Below are positions 1-4,560 of a DNA stretch of 5,288 bases, piece by piece. A program made the translations under genes and the position numbers. The notes beneath the pieces were generated by a model that was given only the letters and a program-made list of their open reading frames with translations, was not told the origin of the DNA and searched no databases. The stretch comes from Thermoplasmata archaeon (lineage in GTDB: Archaea; Thermoplasmatota; Thermoplasmata; Lutacidiplasmatales; UBA184), in contig JASHUL010000075.1 of NCBI GenBank assembly GCA_030039995.1, positions 1-5,288 on the forward strand. The letters run 5' to 3'. How positions within the stretch are numbered: position 1 is the stretch's first letter; every line of letters begins with the position of its first letter.

Positions 1-79
1 CCTCGGCGACCCGACGGGCCGCCGAGGTGACCTCGGGTCCGATACCGTCTCCCGGGATGAGCGTGACGCGATGGCCCAT
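1..79 (-). CDS. Isocitrate/isopropylmalate dehydrogenase family, N-terminal fragment
   Basis: The minus strand from an ATG at 79-77 reads 26 codons to the window edge, beginning M-G-H-R and continuing VTLIPGDGIGPEVTSA, then an Arg-Val-Ala-Glu stretch. The IPGDGIGPEV block is the N-terminal signature of the beta-decarboxylating dehydrogenases (NAD/NADP isocitrate dehydrogenase, 3-isopropylmalate dehydrogenase, homoisocitrate and tartrate dehydrogenases). These enzymes oxidise a 2-hydroxy acid and release CO2 in the cytoplasm. The VTLIPGDGIGPEVT wording is common in NAD-dependent isocitrate dehydrogenases, so that is the preferred guess, but the substrate-determining residues lie outside the window. 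The remaining roughly 300 or more codons continue to the left. The start is supported by the family N-terminus, by the absence of an in-frame start just upstream, and by a TTTAAA box 35-40 bp upstream. It lies 58 bp downstream of the mscS stop on the same strand, probably with its own promoter. Confidence 0.88.
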   Translation of the reverse strand, partial: MGHRVTLIPGDGIGPEVTSAARRVAE

Positions 80-86
80 ACGTTCT

Positions 87-102
87 CTCGGGCCGGCCCG
101 AG
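87..102. repeat. Perfect 16-bp palindrome, candidate operator
   Basis: CTCGGGCCGGCCCGAG is identical to its reverse complement. A further half-site-like CCCGAG follows at 104-109. The palindrome lies between the TTTAAA box at 114-119 and the dehydrogenase start codon at 79, covering the predicted transcription start. A dimeric repressor bound there would block initiation; alternatively it forms an RNA hairpin just before the start codon. High local GC makes GC-only palindromes more likely by chance, so the operator role is inference. Confidence 0.4.
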
Positions 103-113
103 CCCCGAGCGGA

Positions 114-119
114 TTTAAA
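114..119 (-). promoter_or_regulatory. TATA box (TTTAAA) for the left-edge dehydrogenase
   Basis: TTTAAA stands out in a very GC-rich gap. An archaeal TATA box normally lies about 24-28 bp before the transcription start, which would put the start near position 90 and leave an untranslated leader of roughly 11 nt before the ATG at 79. No Shine-Dalgarno sequence is visible in that leader. The assignment is inferred from spacing and composition. Confidence 0.5.
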
Positions 120-136
120 GGCCCCCGGCGGGAGCC
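120..136 (-). terminator. GC hairpin followed by a short T run after mscS
   Basis: Immediately after the mscS stop codon the minus strand can fold a 7-bp stem (one G-T pair) from GGCTCCC at 136-130 and GGGGGCC at 126-120 around a GCC loop. It is followed by TTT at 119-117. The form resembles an intrinsic terminator for mscS. The T run is only three bases and doubles as the TATA box of the next gene. Archaeal termination depends more on long U tracts than on hairpins, so this is only a candidate. Confidence 0.35.
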
Positions 137-137
137 G

Positions 138-1064
138 TCACTTGGCCGCCGCCGGCGAGGCCGTCGGCAGCCGGGCGAGTACCGCGCGCAGGACACGGTC
201 CCGGACCGTGCCGTCGTCCAGGATCGGCGACCAGAGCAGGACGACCCCGTCCCAGCTCGCGGCCGAAATGTCGACGACTTCGAGTCGGGGCGGGGCGCGG
301 GCGGTCTCCTCGGGGAACGCCGCGCGGACCCCGTCCAGCGCAGACTCGACGACCGGCACCGGGACCGTCAGCGGGAACGTCATGCGGACCCGGTGCGCCT
401 TCTCGACGCCCGGCTTCGGCTGGAGGACGAGCGCACCGAGCACCACGGAGTTCGGGATCTTCGCGATGCCGCCGACGTCGAGCCGAAGGATCGTGTAGAG
501 CAGCTCCACGTCCTCGACGACCCCCGCGTAGCTCGGGTAGACCATCTCGTGCGGGTAGCTCGGCGCGAACGCTCCGTAGCTGGACGAGATGAAGCTCACC
601 CGGTCCCCCGGCCGGAACGGATTCGCGAGCACGAGCAGCAGTCCCGCGAACACGTTGGAGAGGACGGTCTGCGCCGCGAGCCCGAGGACGATCCCGGCGA
701 ACGCGCTCCCCAGGAAGATCGACTCGGCGGAGACTCCCGCCAGGTCGAACAGCGCGAGGATCGCCACGACCGCGACGACGAGGTTCAGAAAGATCCGCAG
801 GGTCGCACCGTGGCGCGTCTGGCCGCGACGGCGCAGCACCTCGTCGCTCGCGCTCGTGAACGCTCGGGCGAGCGCGTAGGCAACGAGGAGGATCGCCCCC
901 GCCTCGAGCAGGAGGATCTCCTCGCGCGAGAACGGCGAGAGGACGAGCTTGTTGAAGATCGTGAACAGCGAGTAGAGCGCGACCGCGAGGACGATCACTA
1001 GCAGGAGGTTCAGGACGAGCCGGTGCAGCGGGTGCGAGTTGGCGGAGGGGGACGGCGCCGCCAT
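138..1064 (-). CDS. mscS: MscS-family mechanosensitive ion channel
   Basis: The 308-residue membrane protein is a small-conductance mechanosensitive channel that opens under membrane tension and releases solutes during hypo-osmotic shock. Hydrophobic segments lie near residues 16-37, 48-68 and 90-111. The pore-lining helix follows at about 117-148, rich in Gly and Ala, with Q132 and L135-S-N137 matching Q112 and L115-S-N117 of E. coli MscS in an ungapped alignment. By the same alignment the pore-sealing leucines L105 and L109 correspond to I125 and L129. The beta domain follows: NPFRPGDRV at 148-156, AGVVEDVELLYTILR at 180-194 and IPNSVVL at 203-209, then an alpha/beta C-terminal domain. Length is close to the E. 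coli protein (286). A stretch of about 23 residues (157-179, Ser/Tyr/Pro-rich) between GDRV and AGVVEDV is longer than in the classical channel. The ATG at 1064 gives a normal short cytoplasmic N-terminus. The gene is divergent from the Orc1-like gene. Family assignment is firm; gating and selectivity are not predictable. Confidence 0.95.
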   Translation of the reverse strand: MAAPSPSANSHPLHRLVLNLLLVIVLAVALYSLFTIFNKLVLSPFSREEILLLEAGAILLVAYALARAFTSASDEVLRRRGQTRHGATLRIFLNLVVAVVAILALFDLAGVSAESIFLGSAFAGIVLGLAAQTVLSNVFAGLLLVLANPFRPGDRVSFISSSYGAFAPSYPHEMVYPSYAGVVEDVELLYTILRLDVGGIAKIPNSVVLGALVLQPKPGVEKAHRVRMTFPLTVPVPVVESALDGVRAAFPEETARAPPRLEVVDISAASWDGVVLLWSPILDDGTVRDRVLRAVLARLPTASPAAAK

Positions 1065-1086
1065 CCGTCGTCCCGAGGGAGGCCGG

Positions 1087-1102
1087 GGGATAGCGCTTTC
1101 CC
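1087..1102. repeat. Imperfect 16-bp palindrome in the divergent intergenic region
   Basis: GGGATAGCGCTTTCCC pairs with its own reverse complement at seven of eight positions; only the pair 1091/1098 is mismatched. It lies 23 bp upstream of the mscS start codon and covers the candidate TATA element of that gene. It could therefore be an operator for mscS. Because the neighbouring gene is Orc1-like, an initiator-binding site is also conceivable, although it does not resemble the published archaeal origin recognition box consensus as I remember it. Confidence 0.35.
1089..1100 (-). promoter_or_regulatory. Candidate mscS core promoter
   Basis: On the minus strand GAAAGCGCTATC offers a purine-rich BRE-like start and a weak TATA-like GCTATC at 1094-1089. 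Its centre lies about 27 bp before the mscS ATG at 1064, which would give a leaderless transcript. The TATA match is poor; the assignment rests mainly on spacing and on the absence of a Shine-Dalgarno site before the ATG. Confidence 0.3.
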
Positions 1103-1115
1103 GCCGTGAACGGTG

Positions 1116-1137
1116 AAAAAATTAGAATTCTTATAAC
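1116..1137 (+). promoter_or_regulatory. BRE/TATA promoter of the Orc1-like gene
   Basis: An A-rich BRE-like segment leads into TTATAA at 1131-1136. The centre of that box is 24-25 bp before the ATG at 1158, the spacing expected if transcription starts at the A of the start codon. The transcript would thus be leaderless, which agrees with the lack of a Shine-Dalgarno site. The box sits in an island (1114-1157) that is 35/44 A+T, in sharp contrast to the GC-rich surroundings. Confidence 0.65.
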
Positions 1138-1157
1138 AGATAGTAATACAATGTTTC

Positions 1158-2375
1158 ATGCTCCCCACCGTACATCCCGAGGTTCTCGCCGAGGATTGGC
1201 TCCCACCGGTCGTGTTCGGACGTGAGGCGGAGGTGCTCGAGGTCGTCCGCCGCCTCGACCCGCCGAGTCCCCACGCGGCGCCTCCTTGGATGGTCGCGGT
1301 CGCGGGGCCCCGGGGGTGCGGCACCTCGACCGTCGCGCGACGCGCCGCGCGGGAGGCGGCCGACCGGATCCGTTCGTCCGGACCCGGGCTCTCCCCCCGG
1401 GTGACCTCGGTGCGGACCGCCCGCTGCCGTGGCCCGCACGGGGTCGCGACGGAGCTGTTGCGCGCGTGGGACGACGGGTTCGATGGACGGGGGTTTCCGC
1501 TGCTCGAGGTCCTCGCCGGATTTCTCCGCCGACTGCGTCGCGAGGGGCGTCCGGTCGTGCTTGTCCTGGACGACCTCCGGCCGGGAGGCCCCGAGCTCGG
1601 CCCGATCCTGCGGGCGGTCGGGGAGCCGGACCGTTTCCTCCCCGAGGGGGAGCATGGGCTCCCGTCCGTTTGGGTGGTCCTGGCCGGCACCCCCGAGGCG
1701 GTGCGACGGGCGGAGGTAGAGCTGGACGGTCGCTGGCGCATCGGGCCGTTCGTGCGCCTCGCGCCGTACGAACCCCGGGAACTCCGTCGCGTGGTCGCCG
1801 ACCGTGCCGAGCGGGCGCTCGGCCGGCCGCCGCCCGCGTCCCTGGTCGATGCGTGCGTCGAGCGGGCCGTGGCCGACGGCGGGGGCGCCGCGCGCTCGGT
1901 CGACCTCCTGCGCCGGTCGCTGGTCTCGGAGTCCGCGCGTCGCCCCGGTATCTTCACCTCGCTCCGTCCCCGCCGGGGCGCCCTCTCGATCGAACCTCGG
2001 GTGGTCCGGGCGATCGAGGAGGCCGTCCACGGCTCGGCGGCCCGGGTCGGCGAGGTGCGCCGTTCGGAGGCGCGACTCGCCCGCGCCGCGGGCGAGACAC
2101 CCCTCCCCGCGACGACGCTCTGGCGACGGATCGTCCGACTCGAACAGGCCGGCTACGTGCGACGCGACGTGCGACCGGGCGGCAGTGGAGGCACCCGGTC
2201 CGTGCTCCGAGTCCTCGCGCCGGTCGACGAGTGGCTCATCGCTCCGGTTCCCCCGGGAACTCCTCGAGCGTCCGTCGCGTGGACCGCGTCGTCCTCGGCG
2301 CTGGAGTGGGCGGCGCGCGAGGCGGCGCCGGGCGCGTCGGCTCCGGGCTCCCCGGACGACGTACCTGGTGGATGA
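1158..2375 (+). CDS. Orc1/Cdc6-like AAA+ protein with degenerate ATPase motifs
   Basis: The 405-residue protein has the length and order of an archaeal Orc1/Cdc6 replication initiator, normally an ATP-controlled origin-binding protein. An N-terminal FGREAEVLEVVRRL (20-33) resembles the family's hRExE segment. The Walker A position reads GPRGCGTS (50-57), with Thr56 where the catalytic Lys should be. Walker B is VVLVLDD (133-139), DD replacing DE. The sensor 1 strand VWVVLAGT (171-178) lacks the usual Asn. The APYEPREL turn (202-209) and GGAARSVDLL (242-251) match the family's pYxxxEL and GDARRALDLL blocks, but the sensor 2 Arg position seems to be Ala245; Arg192 may retain the arginine finger. 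The C-terminal winged helix is clear: TTLWRRIVRLEQAGYVRRDV (319-338) with a wing around GGSGGTR (341-347). The ATG at 1158 fits the promoter spacing. The last 140 bp overlap hel308 on the other strand. Family membership is well supported; loss of ATP hydrolysis is inferred. It may be a regulatory or divergent paralogue rather than the main initiator. Confidence 0.82.
   Translation: MLPTVHPEVLAEDWLPPVVFGREAEVLEVVRRLDPPSPHAAPPWMVAVAGPRGCGTSTVARRAAREAADRIRSSGPGLSPRVTSVRTARCRGPHGVATELLRAWDDGFDGRGFPLLEVLAGFLRRLRREGRPVVLVLDDLRPGGPELGPILRAVGEPDRFLPEGEHGLPSVWVVLAGTPEAVRRAEVELDGRWRIGPFVRLAPYEPRELRRVVADRAERALGRPPPASLVDACVERAVADGGGAARSVDLLRRSLVSESARRPGIFTSLRPRRGALSIEPRVVRAIEEAVHGSAARVGEVRRSEARLARAAGETPLPATTLWRRIVRLEQAGYVRRDVRPGGSGGTRSVLRVLAPVDEWLIAPVPPGTPRASVAWTASSSALEWAAREAAPGASAPGSPDDVPGG
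2236..2375. other. Tail-to-tail coding overlap of the Orc1-like gene and hel308
   Basis: The final 46 codons plus stop of the Orc1-like gene and the final 46 codons or so of hel308 are written on opposite strands of the same 140 bp. Both reading frames are open here, and the encoded tails are low in complexity: Ala/Ser/Pro-rich in the Orc1-like protein, Pro/Thr/Arg-rich in Hel308. Both conserved C-terminal domains end before the overlap. No terminator for either gene is visible within it, so transcription of each probably runs into the other. Confidence 0.75.
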
Positions 2376-4539
2376 CCATCTCCGCGAGGTGCCGCGAGCG
2401 GAGGGCCTGCTCGAGCCGGTCGAGCGGCGCGTTCCGTAGCGACTCGCGGTCCGGATAGCCCGCGGCGTAGAGCCGCCGGGCCCGGACTCGGCCGATCCCC
2501 CGAAGGCGTACGAGGTCGAGCAGCTCTTCGCCCGCGCCGTAGCGGACCCGGGTCGAGAGGTCGTCGATCGTCCGGCCGAGCCGGCGCTGGAATCGGCTCG
2601 CGAGTCGCCCCGCGCCGAACAGGAGCCATTCCGCGTCCTCGACCTTCGAGCGCAGGTCCCCCGCCCCGATCCCGAAGCGCTGGGTGATCTCGAGGATCGG
2701 CACCTCGTTGACCCACGCCTCGAGCACGGACGCCGTCTTCAAGGTCGCGAGGAAGCTCTCCAGGTCGAGGTCGAGGGGCGACTCTTCGGGCTTGACGAGC
2801 AGCTCCTCGGCTTCGTCCGTGTACCGGGTGAGCAGGTCCGGCTCCTCTCCGCGTCGCAGGAACAACGGCGGCAGGTCCGGGGTCGCGGCGACGGCCGCGA
2901 GCAGCGCGAACGCCCCGACCCCCAGCGGCGCGCGATCGAGCGCGCCCCGCAGGACCACGGCGCTCAACGGGTCGAGGTACAGTTCGCTCGTCATCCGGCC
3001 GAACGGCGTCGCCCGGAGCGAGGTCCCCGGCTCGAGGAACTCGTGCTCCTCGAGGAACGCCCGCACCGTCGAGACCGTCCCGCGGAGCTCGGCGAGCGGC
3101 AGGGTGTGCCCGTAGAACGTCGCCGCGAAGAACGACTCGAGGTCGTCCTCGCCGGACACCGCGCCGCTCGCGACCAGCGCGAGCACGTGCATCCGGAGCG
3201 CCGGCTCGGCCGCGAGCCGGCTGACCACGGTCTCGGGCTCGGCCGAGAGGTATTGGTCCAGGAGCCGGTCCTCGTCGTCGGGACTGCGCGCGACGATCAG
3301 CGCTTCCCCGGCCGAGTCGTAGCGGGGGCGCCCGGCGCGCCCGAGCATCTGATGGACCTCGGTCGCGGGGATCGGCGCCTGCATACCGAGCCGGTCGTCG
3401 TACCGAGTGGTGTCGCGGACGACCACCCGACGGGCCGGCAGGTTGATGCCGGCGGCGAGGGTCGGTGTGGCGACCAGCGCCTTCAGGTGGCGGTCCCGGA
3501 AGGCGCGCTCGACCACGCGCCGTTCGGCGTTCGTCAAGGAGGCGTTGTGGTAGGCGACCCCGTTCGGGATCAGCGAGGAGAGACGCCGCAGCCCCTCGGT
3601 CTCCTCGTCGGACGCTTCGCCGAGCGCCGCGACCGCCTCCCGGACCCCCTCGCGGTCGTCGGCGCTCAGGAGCCGGCGGACGGTCGGCACGAGCGACTCC
3701 GCGACCTGCTCGCTCGCCTTCCTCGTATTGACGAACACGAGCGCCTGACCCCCTTCCTCGACGACGGTCCGCACCAGTCTCGGCACGGCCTCGCCGGGCG
3801 GCTCGAGGTCTCGAACCGAGAGGTCCGTGAAGGTGACCCGGCCGTCGTAGTAGACTCCCCGCTTGAGCGGGACCGGGCGGAAATCGCTCGCGATGTGCCG
3901 GGCCCCGAGCCACTCCGCGAGCTCGGTCGAGTTGCCCACGGTCGCCGACAGCGCGACGATCTGGAGCCCCGGGTACGAACGTCGCAACCGCGTCAGGGAC
4001 ACTTCGAGCGTCGGCCCGCGGTCCGGGTCGCGCAGGAGATGGACCTCGTCGGCGACGACGACCCCGAGCCGGTCGAGCCAGGGGCTCCCCCGACGCAGGA
4101 GTCCGTCCGCCTTCTCGCTGGTCGCGACCAGCACGTCCAATCGCTCGAGCTTTTCCGCAGGCAGGTCGAAGTCCCCGATCGAGATCCCGACCTTGAGACC
4201 GAGCGGCTCGAACCGCGCGAGCTCCTCCGCCTTCTCCTGCGCGAGGGCTCGGAGCGGCACGAGATACAAGCCCGTGCGGCCGGCGCGCGCGGCGCGCAAG
4301 AGCGCGAGATAGGCGACCAGCGACTTCCCGCTCGCCGTCGGGCAGGCGAGCACGAGCGATTCTCCGGCGAGGACGGGGTCGACGGCGGCCGCCTGAGGGG
4401 GGAAGAGCCGGGAGATGCCGTCCTGCCGCAGCACGGCCTTGAGTTCCGGGTCGAGCGCGGTTGCGTCGAGGTCGACGAGGCCCGAGCCGCCGCTCGCGGG
4501 GGTCGGCGGCGGCGCGGCCCGGGAAGAATGGGAGGGCAC
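2236..4539 (-). CDS. hel308: Hel308 (Hjm) superfamily 2 DNA helicase
   Basis: This 767-residue protein is an ATP-dependent 3'-to-5' DNA helicase of the Ski2-like group that acts at stalled replication forks and in recombination. The motifs appear in order: Q motif FPPQ (46-49), Walker A CPTASGKS (66-73, Lys72), Ia LVPLRALAQEK (93-103), II DEVH (164-167), III SAT (198-200), IV ALVFVNTRK (266-274), IVa YHNASL (330-335), V ATPTLAAGINLPARR (357-371) and VI QMLGRAGRPRYD (397-408). The winged-helix and ratchet domains follow. The C-terminal helix-hairpin-helix region has LRGIGRVRARRLYAAGY (679-695), including the family's RAR triplet. All ATPase residues look intact. The start is GTG at 4539: the acyl-CoA dehydrogenase stop lies in the same frame just upstream, and the next GTG (codon 36) would cut close to the Q motif. 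The first 20 residues and a Pro/Thr/Arg-rich tail after about 728 are extensions; the tail ends near RRTLEEF, a possible degenerate PCNA-binding motif. The 3' end overlaps the Orc1-like gene by 140 bp. Confidence 0.96.
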   Translation of the reverse strand: MPSHSSRAAPPPTPASGGSGLVDLDATALDPELKAVLRQDGISRLFPPQAAAVDPVLAGESLVLACPTASGKSLVAYLALLRAARAGRTGLYLVPLRALAQEKAEELARFEPLGLKVGISIGDFDLPAEKLERLDVLVATSEKADGLLRRGSPWLDRLGVVVADEVHLLRDPDRGPTLEVSLTRLRRSYPGLQIVALSATVGNSTELAEWLGARHIASDFRPVPLKRGVYYDGRVTFTDLSVRDLEPPGEAVPRLVRTVVEEGGQALVFVNTRKASEQVAESLVPTVRRLLSADDREGVREAVAALGEASDEETEGLRRLSSLIPNGVAYHNASLTNAERRVVERAFRDRHLKALVATPTLAAGINLPARRVVVRDTTRYDDRLGMQAPIPATEVHQMLGRAGRPRYDSAGEALIVARSPDDEDRLLDQYLSAEPETVVSRLAAEPALRMHVLALVASGAVSGEDDLESFFAATFYGHTLPLAELRGTVSTVRAFLEEHEFLEPGTSLRATPFGRMTSELYLDPLSAVVLRGALDRAPLGVGAFALLAAVAATPDLPPLFLRRGEEPDLLTRYTDEAEELLVKPEESPLDLDLESFLATLKTASVLEAWVNEVPILEITQRFGIGAGDLRSKVEDAEWLLFGAGRLASRFQRRLGRTIDDLSTRVRYGAGEELLDLVRLRGIGRVRARRLYAAGYPDRESLRNAPLDRLEQALRSRHLAEMVIHQVRRPGSPEPTRPAPPRAPPTPAPRTTRSTRRTLEEFPGEPER

Positions 4540-4560
4540 GGCCGTGACGAGGTCGGTGTC

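Noticed and set aside
1..36. Overlapping inverted repeats CCTCGGCG/CGCCGAGG and CCGAGGT/ACCTCGG
   Set aside because: They fall inside the dehydrogenase coding sequence and are explained by GC-rich codons for Val, Ala, Arg, Glu and Thr.
27..1001. A 324-codon plus-strand frame opposite mscS
   Set aside because: It is extremely rich in Arg, Asp and Glu with no hydrophobic core, typical of the antisense of a GC-rich membrane protein gene.
1151..1225. A short frame from the ATG at 1151, seven bases before the Orc1-like start, as an upstream regulatory peptide
   Set aside because: The TATA spacing predicts that transcription starts at about 1158, so this ATG would not be in the mRNA. The 24-codon product has no notable features.
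1010..1957. A minus-strand frame that opens across the AT-rich island and would precede mscS
   Set aside because: It is antisense to the Orc1-like gene and then enters mscS out of frame. Its Arg/Ser-rich translation has no domain.
1286..2458. A 390-codon plus-strand frame overlapping the Orc1-like gene
   Set aside because: It is Gly/Arg/Pro-rich and lacks motifs, whereas the frame starting at 1158 carries the AAA+ and winged-helix blocks and begins at the right distance from the promoter.
2153..3913. A 586-codon open frame on the minus strand in another frame of hel308
   Set aside because: The translation is a low-complexity Arg/Ala/Gly/Pro mixture, and the hel308 frame carries every helicase motif in order.
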